A DNA stretch of 43,567 nt from Bradyrhizobium uaiense. GTDB lineage: Bacteria; Pseudomonadota; Alphaproteobacteria; Rhizobiales; Xanthobacteraceae. Below are positions 1-8,602 of the stretch, piece by piece; position 1 is the stretch's first letter; each line of letters opens with the position of its first letter. Both the position numbers and the translations under genes were made by a program. The notes under the pieces were generated by a model, which ran no database searches, was not told where the DNA came from, and worked only from the letters and a program-made list of their open reading frames with translations. The stretch is taken from contig NZ_VKHP01000050.1 in assembly GCF_010811875.1 (NCBI RefSeq), positions 1-43,567 of the forward strand, written 5' to 3'.

Positions 1-1565
1 GCCCTTGCAGAGATGCCAGATGACCACCAGCAAGCCGCGCGGGCTGAGGCGGATCGCCTCGTCGAGGTGCTGCAGGGCAGCGTCATAATCGCCGGCGAAC
101 GCGTAGGTTACGCCGAGATAGCCGCGGGCGAACTCCGAATTGGGATTGTCCTTGAGGGCACGACGGAGGCATAATCGGGCCTCCTCGTGACGGCCTGAAA
201 ATAGCTCGAAAATCGCCAGCGCCGTGTGCGCCGTGGGGTTGCGGTCGTCGGCGGCGATCGCTTTCCGCGCCGCTTCGCCGAGCCGGTTATGGGACTCCGT
301 TGGCCCGTCACCCCAGCCGAACAACGCCTCGAAATGCCGAGCAAAGGCGAGAGCCGCATATGCCGTCGAATTTGCCCGATCCAGCAAGATGGCTTCAGTC
401 GACAGGCGGCGCGTCTCGGCCAGGTGCTCACACGTGAAGCGACAAATATGCCAATGGGCTCGTATGGTCCGGTCCCAGGCATCGAGCTCACCCGGTTCCT
501 TCCGCGCCTGCTGGATCTCGGCCGCGATGATGCCAGGCTCGATCGCGGCAGCAATACTGCGGGCGATCTCGTCCTGGAGGGCAAAGACATCGGCCAGCTC
601 GCGATCGTAGCGTTCCGCCCACAGATGATGGCCGGTCGCGGCCTCGATCAGCTGGGCGGAGATGCGGACGCGATTGGCGGCCTGTCGCACGCTGCCTTCG
701 AGCACGTAGCGTACGCCGAGCTCGCGACCGACTTTGCCGACGTTGACTCCCGAACCTTTGTAAGTGAAGGAAGTGCTGCGCGAGATCACAAAAAACGAAT
801 GGAAGTGCGACAGGTTGGTGATGATGTCCTCGGTGATACCTTCCGAGAAATACGCCTGTTCGGCGTCGCCGCTCATGTTGGCGAAGGGCAGCACCACGAT
901 CGACGGCTTCTGCTGTGACGGTCGTGCCGACCGGGTCGTGGTGAGCGCTGCCGCGCTTACCTCATTGCCCGGCTTATCGAACCGAACGCGATGGATCGGC
1001 ACCGGCCGGGCGATGTTCTTGACCTGGTGCTCGCCCATGTCCTCGAACGAGAAGTGAAGCTTGTCGCGCACCTCGTCGCGCACGATGCGGCTGACGCAGA
1101 TGCCCCCCGGGTCCGCCAGGGCTTCGAGCCGCGCCGCGATGTTGACGCCGTCGCCATAGATGTCCTTGTCATCAATGATGATATCGCCGACGTTCAGACC
1201 AATCCGAAACTCGATGCGTCGCTCCGGTGGAATCGACCCATTGCGCTCGGCCATCTGCCGCTGGACGTCGACGGCGCAGCGTACGCCATCGACGATGCTG
1301 GCAAACTCGACAAGCATGCCGTCGCCCGTCGTCTTGACGATGCGCCCGCGGTGTTCTGCGATCTTGAGATCTACGACCGCGCGTCTGTGGCCCTTGAGGG
1401 CGGCCAATGTGCCTTCCTCATCCAGGCCCATCAGTCGCGAATAGCCCGCGACATCAGCCGCAAGAATGGCCGCAAGGCGGCGCTCGACCCGCTCACCACT
1501 CAAGATGGCTTCTCCAAAATCAGCTAGCACGAGTTGCGCCTCTCCAATTGGGTTGGCCGCTTGCA
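1..1565 (-). CDS. Class III adenylate/guanylate cyclase with TPR region (3' part cut by window edge)
   Basis: Makes a cyclic nucleotide (probably cAMP) in the cytoplasm. The visible 521 residues start with a cyclase catalytic domain (about 30-195): metal-binding Asp38 in ADVAGYS and Asp82 in TTGDGMLVEF, Lys78, and the DIYGDGVNIAARLE loop with Asn142 and Arg146. A TolB-like segment follows (about 215-340, beginning PSIVVLPFANMSGD), then TPR-like helices up to the edge. The order cyclase, TolB-like, TPR is typical of the large rhizobial cyclase family, usually 580-650 residues, so the C-terminus is missing here. The ATG at 1565 has a GGAG four bases upstream. It lies 31 bases after the response regulator and may be cotranscribed with the kinase/regulator pair. 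Lys78 suggests ATP as substrate; this is inference. Confidence 0.9.
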
Positions 1566-1596
1566 TTCTGCTCCGGAGCCGTAGCGAGAGGCGAAC

Positions 1597-2052
1597 TCAT
1601 AACATCTTCTTCGCGCTTCCGGGGGGCGGCTGATTTATCACGGCCCAGAACACACCGAGCTCCTTGACCGCGTTGATGAACTCGTGGAAATCGACGGGCT
1701 TTACGACGTAGGCGTTTAGCCCGAGCTTGTAGCCTGCCACCTTGTCCCGTTCCTCGTGCGATGACGTCAGCACGACCACGGGAACCATCTTGAGCCGTTC
1801 GTCGGATCTGATTTGCTGCAGGACCTCCAGGCCATTCACCTTCGGCAGCTTCAGATCCAGTAGAATGACGGCCGGGTTTTCTTCCGGGCGCAGCGCAAAT
1901 TGTTCCCGACGATACAGATAGTCGAGAGCCTCCTTGCCATCGCGGGCAACGACCACCTCGTTCGCGAGCTTGTACTCGCCGAGAGCTGTAAGAGTAAGCT
2001 CGACATCCCTCGGATCGTCCTCAACGACCAGAATGCGTCCGAAATCACTCAT
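1597..2052 (-). CDS. Single-domain response regulator (Rcp1/CheY type)
   Basis: A 151-residue receiver without an output domain. Acidic pocket residues are in VVEDDPRD near residue 10; the phosphoacceptor Asp is in LLDLKLPKVNG near residue 66; then come the conserved Thr in VLTSSHEE and the Lys in VVKPVDF. The extended loop between the acidic pocket and the phosphoacceptor (DYLYRREQFALRPEENP) is typical of Rcp1-like regulators paired with phytochrome-type or DUF4118 kinases. Its start overlaps the stop of the kinase gene by four bases (ATGA), so the two are translationally coupled and almost certainly partners. The output is likely protein-protein contact or phosphorelay rather than DNA binding. 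Confidence 0.93.
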   Translation of the reverse strand: MSDFGRILVVEDDPRDVELTLTALGEYKLANEVVVARDGKEALDYLYRREQFALRPEENPAVILLDLKLPKVNGLEVLQQIRSDERLKMVPVVVLTSSHEERDKVAGYKLGLNAYVVKPVDFHEFINAVKELGVFWAVINQPPPGSAKKML

Positions 2053-3230
2053 GGCGCGCTCACCGTCCTTTCCACGGGTTGTTTGGCGTTAGGCAATGAG
2101 AAGTAGAAGGTGGCTCCTTGATCCAACGTTCCTTCGGCTCGCACCGCCCCGCCATGGCGATTAACGATGCTTTGGACGGTCGCAAGTCCTATCCCGGTGC
2201 CTTCGAACTCGTCAGCTCGATGCAACCGTTGAAATACGCCGAACAGCTTATCGGCATATTGCATGTCGAAACCAACGCCGTTGTCCTTCACAAAGATCTC
2301 CGGCTTGTCTCCGTGTCCATCCACGGAACCGATTTCGACTTCGGCTTGCGGGCGTGTGCCGGAGAACTTGACCGCATTGGCAAGCAGATTGACGAGAACC
2401 AATCTCAGCAAGGCGCGGTCTCCAAGGCAGACTGGAAGCGCACCAATTTTCCAGGAGATCTCCTGTCCGTTCGCCTGCGCCCCGATTTCGGAAGTCACCT
2501 CCGCGACCAGCTGCTGCATGTCCACTGCCGTCGTTTTGGCTTCGGCCCGCCCGATCCTGGAAAATGCCAGTAGATCATCGATCAGGTTGCCCATTTTTTT
2601 CGCCGCTTCGAGAATGGTCTGCAGATATCGTTGACTCTTCTCATCCAGTGAACTCGTTGCGTGCTTTTGCAAGAGTTCCGAGTAGCCGACGAGATGGCGC
2701 AATGGCGCACGCAGGTCGTGCGATACCGAGTAGGCAAACGATTCAAGCTCCTTGTTGGCTGCTGCAAGCTCCGCGGCGCGCTCGGTCAGCTCCATATTGA
2801 GCTTGCGGATTTCAACCTCATGCTGCCGACGCTGCAGGAGTTCGATCTGAAGCTGATCTCTCGCGTGGCGAAGATTGTCTTCTATCCGACGACGAACAGC
2901 GCTGAAGGAGGCAACGATAACGGCCGAGAGCACGAAGATCAGAAAGTAAGGGAGGTCCCGCGCGGAAACGTAAAAGCTGTAGAGAGGTTCCGCGAAAAAA
3001 TACGCGAACACCGCCGTGGACAAGAGAACGGCTACCACTGCAGGTCCGGTCCCCGCGTACCAAGTAACAAGACCGACGACGAGTACCAGAACTGGTAGCT
3101 CTACATCACGAAACTGGTATTCCTGGACCGCGAGCGCGATGGCAGTCGCGATCACCACAGCAGCGACCGAAATTCCGTAACGCAGGAACGGTGACTGGAC
3201 TCGCTGGAATTCGCTATCCCAATACGCCAT
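2049..3230 (-). CDS. Membrane sensor histidine kinase with DUF4118-type N-terminus
   Basis: A 393-residue kinase. Residues 17-112 hold about four hydrophobic segments of the DUF4118 (KdpD-like) membrane type, with almost no periplasmic loop. A coiled coil follows (about 115-165), then the HisKA box with His171 in SVSHDLRAPLRHL. The ATPase domain shows the N box NLLANAVKFSG, G1 DNGVGFD and G2 GTGIGLA. There is no PAS or GAF domain, so the signal is probably sensed in or at the membrane, or through the coiled coil. The ATG at 3230 was chosen as the only start preceding the membrane region. The gene ends inside the start of the Rcp1-like regulator, the probable phosphoryl acceptor. The signal cannot be told from the sequence. 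Confidence 0.93.
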   Translation of the reverse strand: MAYWDSEFQRVQSPFLRYGISVAAVVIATAIALAVQEYQFRDVELPVLVLVVGLVTWYAGTGPAVVAVLLSTAVFAYFFAEPLYSFYVSARDLPYFLIFVLSAVIVASFSAVRRRIEDNLRHARDQLQIELLQRRQHEVEIRKLNMELTERAAELAAANKELESFAYSVSHDLRAPLRHLVGYSELLQKHATSSLDEKSQRYLQTILEAAKKMGNLIDDLLAFSRIGRAEAKTTAVDMQQLVAEVTSEIGAQANGQEISWKIGALPVCLGDRALLRLVLVNLLANAVKFSGTRPQAEVEIGSVDGHGDKPEIFVKDNGVGFDMQYADKLFGVFQRLHRADEFEGTGIGLATVQSIVNRHGGAVRAEGTLDQGATFYFSLPNAKQPVERTVSAP

Positions 3231-3424
3231 GTGCGGTTACCCCGACAAAGGGTGGAAGGACGGGATCCATGAACGCTTCAAGGGCCGCATCCTTACGATA
3301 TCAGCGCGTGATGTGCCGTCAGGTCTACCCAATAGGGGCGTCGACCGCGCACCAGGTTCTGGCTGCGAAAAAAACACTGGACGAGAAGACGGCGATAGAA
3401 CCGGCTTGTCTGATCTTGTCCGAT

Positions 3425-3664
3425 TTAGAGGAGATACCCTCGGCGCAGCGAGAACAGGCAGGGTCCCGCCGGATAGTCCCGTCGCATCACCGCAATAAGA
3501 AATTCATCCTCACGTATTCGCTCGCCCGACAGCCCATGTGGCGGGTTGTCGACCCGAACTTCCGTGACGGCAATATTGGTGTTGCGCAATGTGCGAACGA
3601 AACAGACCGTCTGCGCCCTGAGACGCACGCCAAAACGTTCGCCGTAGGCGCTGCTCTCTTGCAT
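3425..3664 (-). pseudogene. Truncated N-terminal piece of an AraC-family regulator
   Basis: A 79-codon frame whose ATG overlaps the stop of the upstream receiver gene (TAATG). Its residues (RLRAQTVCFVRTLRNTNIAV, then EVRVDNPPHGLSG, a RED motif and VMRRDYPAGP) resemble the first 80 residues of a rhizobial AraC-family type of about 290-310 residues. The sensor domain and the C-terminal HTH are absent: the frame stops at 3425 and no AraC HTH follows in the 194 bases before the kinase gene. I read it as a stub left by a deletion. It could still be translated because it is coupled to the receiver gene. The family assignment comes from recalled pattern similarity, not a search. Confidence 0.55.
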
Positions 3665-4044
3665 TATCCTTCTAGGGTCTTCTCAAGGCAATCGACTAGC
3701 ATCGCGGTCTCGAACGGCTTGCGGAGAAAATACGCAGCTCCGACGGAGATGGCTCTCTCCTTCAGCTCCGGATCGGAACGCGCCGTGATCATGATCACCG
3801 GCATCGTGCTGTGACGCTCGTCAAGGTGTTGTTTGAGTTCGATGCCGCTCATGCCCGGCATCTGGATGTCGGTGATTGTGCAGGAAAACCGTTCAAGGTC
3901 GTCGCATGCCAGAAAAGCTTCGGCAGACGCAAACCCGCGGGTGTCGTAGCCGATCGAACGGAAGAGCGCAACCAGCGCGTCGCGCATCGAGTCGTCATCG
4001 TCAACGACGGAAATCAACTTCCCGCCCGCCATGGGCGTATTCAT
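3664..4044 (-). CDS. Stand-alone receiver domain protein (FixJ/NodW-like receiver)
   Basis: 126 residues with a complete receiver fold and no output domain. The acidic cluster VVDDDDSM (Asp15-Asp18), phosphoacceptor Asp59 in ITDIQMPGMSG, Thr in MITARSD and Lys in FLRKPFE are all present. The sequence is close to receivers of FixJ/NodW-type regulators, so it may act as a phosphate sink or phosphorelay intermediate for the FixJ-like protein encoded just upstream (stop 4109, start here 4044, 64-base gap). Its stop overlaps the start of the AraC stub, which suggests that the operon once carried a full regulator. Confidence 0.9.
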   Translation of the reverse strand: MNTPMAGGKLISVVDDDDSMRDALVALFRSIGYDTRGFASAEAFLACDDLERFSCTITDIQMPGMSGIELKQHLDERHSTMPVIMITARSDPELKERAISVGAAYFLRKPFETAMLVDCLEKTLEG

Positions 4045-4108
4045 TCAAGCCCCCGCCATAACTCGATGCTCACTGGCCTGCAAATCTTTCCTGGGTTCAC
4101 GACATGCC

Positions 4109-4741
4109 TCACCGCGCTTTGGTCTCCTTCAAGGCAACTGCCATGCGAACCAGGTCTGCCAGGGAACGGGCCCCCATTTTTCGCATCGTCGCACCACGAT
4201 GAATCTTTATGGTCACCTCACTCAGCCCCAGCGCCCCCGCGGCCTGCTTGTTCAGCTTGCCCGCCGTCACCAACGCCATGACCTCGCGCTCGCGCGGGGA
4301 AAGCGTTGCGTAGCGTTCGGCAATTGCCAGTGACTGGCCTTCCTTCTCGCGCTGCATTCGGTCCCGGTTGATCGCCGCCGCGACCGCGTCGATCATGTCC
4401 TGATCGCGGAAAGGCTTGGGGAGGAAATCGACAGCGCCCGCCTTCATCGCGCGGACCGACATTGGAATATCGCCATGCCCCGTCATCAGGATCACGGGCA
4501 GGCGAATGCCGAGGCCCGCGAGTTGCTCCTGAAAGTCCAACCCGCTCATCCCCGGAAGGCGGATGTCGAGAACGATGCATCCCGGAGCATCCAAACGGTC
4601 CGTCTGCAAAAACTCCTGCGTGGAGCTGTAGGTCATTGCACCTAAGCCGACCGAGCCGAGCAAGCTGGCGAGCCCCTCGCGCAGTGAATCGTCGTCGTCG
4701 ACGATGTGTACAACGGTGGGCTCGTTCGGTCCCAGAGGCAT
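4109..4741 (-). CDS. FixJ/LuxR-family response regulator
   Basis: 210 residues: receiver (about 8-125) with IVDDDDSLREG, phosphoacceptor Asp59 in IVLDIRLPGMSG, Thr in LMTGHGDIPM and Lys in LPKPFRD, then a LuxR-type HTH (about 148-207) with LSPREREVMALV and the recognition region GLSEVTIKIHRGATMRKMGA. This is the FixJ/TodT/StyR architecture: a phosphorylated protein that activates transcription as a dimer. No kinase gene is directly adjacent; the nearest is the DUF4118 kinase 0.9 kb downstream. The HTH carries KIHRGATM where many relatives have KVHRANVM, a conservative change. The target genes are unknown. Confidence 0.92.
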   Translation of the reverse strand: MPLGPNEPTVVHIVDDDDSLREGLASLLGSVGLGAMTYSSTQEFLQTDRLDAPGCIVLDIRLPGMSGLDFQEQLAGLGIRLPVILMTGHGDIPMSVRAMKAGAVDFLPKPFRDQDMIDAVAAAINRDRMQREKEGQSLAIAERYATLSPREREVMALVTAGKLNKQAAGALGLSEVTIKIHRGATMRKMGARSLADLVRMAVALKETKAR

Positions 4742-5058
4742 GCCAAGTTCCAGCCAGCAAGAGGTCTTGCGACAATAGCATGAAGATCGGCAGCTTCATC
4801 ATCACACGAAGGTATGATTGCCGGCGAAAATCGCCGTAAAGCGGCACCCTTGCGCTTGATCGCGTCCGGCGGTTGCCGACCTCACTGATTTCCCGGCGGC
4901 GATACCAAGGTGTGACTGGACCACACCGTCGCACGAATTGGCGTGGGACGAGTCGTCGACCATTCTTTCGCACATGATGCAGCAATGAACCAGCGGAGCC
5001 TGTGGCACCCGCAGGTTAGCCGGAAGCGGATCAATCAATCGAAGAGGGAGTTTTCGCG
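4742..5058. other. Divergent intergenic region, no gene seen
   Basis: 317 bases between the FixJ-like gene (reading left) and the AraC-type gene (reading right). It should hold promoters for both. I see no convincing -35/-10 pair and no convincing reading frame. Directly before the right-hand gene lies a GAGGGAG ribosome-binding stretch near 5043-5050. Confidence 0.5.
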
Positions 5059-5547
5059 ATGTTCGGAGCAGCAAACCAGGAGCGAAGCGAGTATGCGATG
5101 CAAGCCTTGCACTCATTCGCCCTGGAAGAAAAGTCCAATATTGTTCCTGGGCCAGTACCGTACGTCGCCAATCACGCCGGTCACGTCAATACCACGGCTC
5201 CAACTGCTTATGCGCGGGGCGGGCTGCCGCCTCGGGTGGTCCGCCGGGTCTGCGAGCACATCGACCACAACGTCGAACAGCGGATCAGTGTCGAAGCGTT
5301 GGCGAAGCTGGCGAATCTCTCGGTTTGCTACTTCGTGCGTGCATTCAAGCAGTCGCTCGGAGTAACGCCACATGACTACCTGATACGGCGGCGCGTTGAG
5401 CGGACCATGGAGCTGTTGTCGGGCACCGACATGTCGCTTTCGGAAATCGCGCTCGCCGCGGGATTTGCCGATCAAAGCCACTGCGCGCGCCGCTTCCGGC
5501 AGTATGTCGGAATGTCGCCGCGAGACTATCGGTGGTCGAGACCGTGA
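5059..5547 (+). CDS. AraC/XylS-type regulator consisting mainly of the DNA-binding domain
   Basis: 162 residues. The first 55 are low-complexity and match no sensor domain I recognise. From about residue 60 there is a full AraC HTH: first helix pair RISVEALAKLANLSVCYFVR, second FKQSLGVTPHDYLIRRRVER, then the signature LSEIALAAGFADQSHCARRF and the end motif GMSPRDYR. A protein this short lacks the usual ligand-binding half, so it may act constitutively or through its level. The start at 5059 has a GGGAG about 9 bases upstream; a later ATG at 5095 is possible. An AraC N-terminal stub of another type lies 1.4 kb to the left, but the two are not halves of one gene because they are on opposite strands. 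A strong terminator follows. Confidence 0.88.
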   Translation: MFGAANQERSEYAMQALHSFALEEKSNIVPGPVPYVANHAGHVNTTAPTAYARGGLPPRVVRRVCEHIDHNVEQRISVEALAKLANLSVCYFVRAFKQSLGVTPHDYLIRRRVERTMELLSGTDMSLSEIALAAGFADQSHCARRFRQYVGMSPRDYRWSRP

Positions 5548-5710
5548 AGGCTCACGAGATCTGAGGACCACAGAAGGATGATTGCGTTTCTTGCGAGAAT
5601 TGGATCTGCCGCACATATTCCTCCCGTGTGTGCTGCAAAGACCCGCGATCGAGCGCCTTGCCCCGGGACGCTCCAGCGCCGCTGATTTGATGGCGACGAC
5701 GGGTCATTCG

Positions 5711-5741
5711 GGCCGGTGACACTGTTCACCGGCCCTTTTTT
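5711..5741 (+). terminator. Rho-independent terminator after the AraC-type gene
   Basis: Perfect nine-base stem GGCCGGTGA / TCACCGGCC with a six-base loop, followed directly by C and six Ts. It lies 163 bases after the AraC-type stop, which is far for a dedicated terminator, but no other plus-strand gene precedes it. Confidence 0.88.
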
Positions 5742-5835
5742 ACATTCGCGGTTCTCCTCGCGGAGCCGGCGGGGCGCGCGTCCCGGGAGTTCGGGAGGGG
5801 TGGAGGTGCAGTCGTCCGGCAGGTCTGACCCGTTC

Positions 5836-6072
5836 TCAATGCGCTTTGCCCAGCACGAGCGCGCGAATGGCAAGACGAACAGCTCGTCTTTGAGGTCGTC
5901 GCTGACGTGCAGGATCCAACTGCGCCAATCCTCCGCTCCGTGTGTCATGGTCAGCGAATGCACGACACATGCCGCCTGGTCACGGCGCTTCAGCTAGGTC
6001 ATCGACAGCGGTGCCGCGCCGATCGAGCAGGACTCCTCGAGGGTTGGAGCAATGGAAATAGATCTGGGTCAT
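5836..6072 (-). pseudogene. Frameshifted DUF6894-type small protein
   Basis: Reading from the ATG at 6072: MTQIYFHCSNPRGVLLDRRG, continuing TAVDDLAEA, then a one-base insertion near 5985 puts the frame into a stop. In the next frame the protein resumes as RDQAACVVHSLTMTHGAEDW and RSWILHVSDDLKDELFVLPFA. A second two-base insertion (an extra GC near 5859) then hides the natural end LVLGKAH-stop at 5836. Together the two indels add exactly three bases. The pieces form a full-length protein of about 77 residues of a type I know as abundant in Bradyrhizobium (YFH start, small, function unknown). Either it is a decayed gene or two assembly errors lie close together. Confidence 0.72.
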
Positions 6073-6245
6073 CGCCCGCCTCAGATGGAGCAATGCTGCG
6101 AAGTTGCACTTTGCGGGATGTTCGCCAGGGGAGGTGCAGCCCATGTCACCATGACGATCTCGCCCCACATCCAGAGGCTCATCAGAGCGAAAAGGATTGC
6201 GCACCTCGCGGAATGAACGGCGTCATCTGAGACCGCGGGAGATCT

Positions 6246-6563
6246 TTAGCTGCCGCACCTCGTTGCCAGCAGGTTGTTGAAGGTATCGATCTCTGAATCC
6301 AGAATGGTCAGGTTTCTCGCATGATCTGTATCGCCGCTGCACAGCGCAGCCTCCTGACGGAGGTTCACCGATTCATGGAACGGGGCCGCATAGGAGCGGC
6401 AGGTCGCCTGATCGTCGGCGGCTTTGGTCGGCTGCGTGCGCACGGCCGCCCAACGGGCACGAGAGGTGTCGATATCCCTGCTTGACGCGCATTCCGGCGC
6501 GACTGCCGGAATCGTCGAGGCGTTGATCATGACAGAAGCAAGCAGGCCAGCCAGTCTCCGCAT
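6246..6563 (-). CDS. Small secreted protein with Cys pattern, function unknown
   Basis: 105 residues from the ATG at 6563. Residues 1-22 form a signal peptide (Arg2-Arg3, hydrophobic LAGLLASVMINASTIPAVA, cleavage probably after AVA). The mature part has Cys at about residues 25, 55, 75 and 103, and the pattern ATCRSY...RQEAALC...LDSEIDTFNNLLATRCG, which I recognise as a small periplasmic type common in rhizobia. The open frame extends much further upstream, but the upstream part is antisense to the flavoprotein gene start and lacks coding character. No strong Shine-Dalgarno is seen. The role is unknown. Confidence 0.68.
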   Translation of the reverse strand: MRRLAGLLASVMINASTIPAVAPECASSRDIDTSRARWAAVRTQPTKAADDQATCRSYAAPFHESVNLRQEAALCSGDTDHARNLTILDSEIDTFNNLLATRCGS

Positions 6564-6815
6564 ATTGGCAAGGATGTTGCGGCAATCCCTATCGTCGGGC
6601 GGAGTTACTTTCGCGATTTGGGTTGTCGGGAATTTGAACGAACTTGCGGGAAATGCCGTAGTGCCGTCAGCCGCGGCGCTCACGCGTGATGGAACTTGCC
6701 GCCGCAATGCGCGGGAGGACGCAAAATCATCCCGGCCGCAGCAAGCCAGTGCAAGCAACATGTCGGCTCTTGCCGGAAAGTGCTGACTGCTCTTGCCCGC
6801 TATGGAGATCATCAC

Positions 6816-8237
6816 ATGACTGACGTGCTTGTTATTGGCGCCGGGCCGGCCGGCGCGGCTGCTGCGCTTCGCAGCGCAGATCTTGGGGCGCGGACGGCGC
6901 TGGTGACGAGCGCGGCATTCGGTGGCATGGCCGCCAACGACGGCCCTGTTCCGGTCCGGGCCCTGGCCCATGCCGGCAGACTGCTGCGCGATGCGCGGCA
7001 ACTGGACCAATACGGCATCACGATCAGCGAACCGGTGCTGGACTATTCCCGGCTTCTCGGTCGCGTTCGCGAGATCGTCGGGGACGTGCGCACCAATTCG
7101 TCGCTACGCCGCCAAATCGATTCCCTCGGAGTGACGATCCACGAGCGTGCCGGGGTGGCCCGCTTCGTCGACCCGAATTCGATCGAGACCCGCTCCGGCC
7201 TCAGGTTGTCCGCGGACAAGATCATCATCTGCACCGGCGGCGTGAGCCGGCGGCTTCCGATCCCGGGGTTCGAGCTGACGTGCACGCACAGCGACGCCTG
7301 GGGCTTGACGTCGGTCCCGCCATCTATGCTGGTGGTTGGTGCGGGCGCAACGGGGATGCAGGTTGCTTCGATCTTCAATGCATTCGGCTCTCGAGTTCAG
7401 CTCTTTGAAGCTGGTCCGCGAATTCTGGCGACCGAGGATGCCGACATATCGGTCGCCGCCGCCGCAGCTCTGCGTCAATCTGGAATTGCTGTTCACGAAG
7501 CCTTTGGAGCGATCGAGGCGTTCGAGAAGTCCGCGACCGGCGTGCGGATGATCTTTACCAAGGACGGTTGCCGGTTCGACGCCGAGGCCTCGCTGGTGGT
7601 CGTGGCGACGGGATGGGCGGCCGAGACAAGTGAGCTGAACGTTGCGGCGGCCGGTATTGAACTCAATCAGCGAAAATTCGTGAAGGTTGACGAGTACCTG
7701 CGCACATCGGCGCCGCATATTTTTGCCGCCGGCGACATCACCGGGCATCTCATGCTCGTTCCGCAGGCCGTTCAGGGCGGCTGGACCGCTGCGACCAATG
7801 CCGTGACGGGGCCGACAATGCCGCTCGCCGATCAGGTGAGCCCAATGGGCAGTTTCACGGAGCCGGAATATGCGCAGGCCGGCCTTACCGAGGCCAAGGC
7901 GCGCGAGTCGCACGACATCGTCACCTCGATCGTTCATTTTGATGTGACGACGCGGACGCTGATCGACGGGCGCACGTTCGGCTTTTGCAAGTTGATCACC
8001 GATCGCAAGAGCTGCAAGGTGATCGGGTGTCACGTGATCGGCGAGCGCGCGGTTGATATCGCCGAGGTGGCCGCAATCGCCATCGCCGCCGGAATGCGCG
8101 TCGACGATCTGGCCCAGATCCCGCTGGCCTATCCGACCTACGGCGGGATCCTGGCTCGTGCTGCGGTGATGGCGGCTGGACAGCTTGGCCTGGGTGTGGG
8201 CTGGGCCAACCAGCTGGAACGACAGTCAGGAGGGTGA
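6816..8237 (+). CDS. Pyridine-nucleotide flavoprotein of the dihydrolipoamide dehydrogenase/mercuric reductase fold, redox cysteines missing
   Basis: 473 residues from the ATG at 6816 (GGAG nine bases upstream; the frame is open before it but not coding-like). FAD-binding GAGPAG is at residues 8-13, a second Rossmann motif VVGAGATGMQVAS is near 173-185, the FAD-contacting AAGDI is near 305, and the C-terminal dimerisation domain is present. The family's redox-active CxxxxC site is replaced: where relatives read GGTC-x-N-x-GC-x-PSK, this protein reads GGMAANDGPVPVRA, so neither Cys exists. The C-terminal catalytic His-x4-Glu is also changed (YPTYGG). It cannot work as a disulfide reductase; an NAD(P)H oxidase, quinone reductase or transhydrogenase-like role is more plausible. 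Its neighbours do not narrow the function. Confidence 0.88.
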   Translation: MTDVLVIGAGPAGAAAALRSADLGARTALVTSAAFGGMAANDGPVPVRALAHAGRLLRDARQLDQYGITISEPVLDYSRLLGRVREIVGDVRTNSSLRRQIDSLGVTIHERAGVARFVDPNSIETRSGLRLSADKIIICTGGVSRRLPIPGFELTCTHSDAWGLTSVPPSMLVVGAGATGMQVASIFNAFGSRVQLFEAGPRILATEDADISVAAAAALRQSGIAVHEAFGAIEAFEKSATGVRMIFTKDGCRFDAEASLVVVATGWAAETSELNVAAAGIELNQRKFVKVDEYLRTSAPHIFAAGDITGHLMLVPQAVQGGWTAATNAVTGPTMPLADQVSPMGSFTEPEYAQAGLTEAKARESHDIVTSIVHFDVTTRTLIDGRTFGFCKLITDRKSCKVIGCHVIGERAVDIAEVAAIAIAAGMRVDDLAQIPLAYPTYGGILARAAVMAAGQLGLGVGWANQLERQSGG

Positions 8238-8281
8238 GGTTGAGAAGGCGTATCCAGCTCGCTGTCGATCTTCTTGATCTA

Positions 8282-8553
8282 GAACCTGATCTTCGCCTCG
8301 CGAGGACCAAAGCAGGAGATCGGTTTCGCCGACGCTATCAAGAACGACATCGTCATTCTCTCGGGCGAGGAGAGGTGGTTGGCCTACGACAGGCCGATCA
8401 GCTCGAATGGCCTCCTCTGGTCGGAGCTTGTCGCTTGGTGGTGCGAGATCACGCTAGGAGCGCCTGGATTTCGGTGGCGAACTGCGAGCTCACATGCGGC
8501 GCGAGATGGACTTGGTCACGCAAGGCGTGCTGACCCCCACGCTGTGCCGGTAG
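8282..8553 (+). pseudogene. Frameshifted remnant of an unidentified gene
   Basis: Two coding-like pieces in different frames. From 8282 the frame reads NLIFASRGPKQEIGFADAIK, NDIVILSGEERWLAYDRPIS and SNGLLWSELVAWWCEIT. From about 8464 another frame reads LDFGGELRAHMRREMDLVTQ and then GVLTPTLCR-stop (8553). The first piece has no start codon: an in-frame TAG precedes it at 8279. The composition is clearly protein-like, rich in Trp and hydrophobic residues. I do not recognise the family. It sits directly after the flavoprotein stop and before the HdeD terminator. Confidence 0.5.
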
Positions 8554-8559
8554 CCGGGC

Positions 8560-8587
8560 AAAAGGAGAGGCCTCCGGGCGGGAGGCC
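8560..8587 (-). terminator. Probable terminator of the HdeD-like gene
   Basis: On the minus strand a seven-base stem GGCCTCC / GGAGGCC with a five-base loop lies 15 bases after the HdeD-like stop and is followed by TCTCCTTTT. The U tract is imperfect, so strength is uncertain. Confidence 0.65.
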
Positions 8588-8602
8588 CCTGCATCCGTCT
8601 TG

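Noticed and set aside
5526..5963. A 145-residue minus-strand gene
   Set aside because: Only its first ~40 residues belong to the frameshifted DUF6894-type gene; the rest runs through the terminator and antisense to the AraC end.
6246..7010. A 254-residue minus-strand gene
   Set aside because: The upstream part is antisense to the flavoprotein gene and not protein-like; the true start is the ATG at 6563 before a signal peptide.
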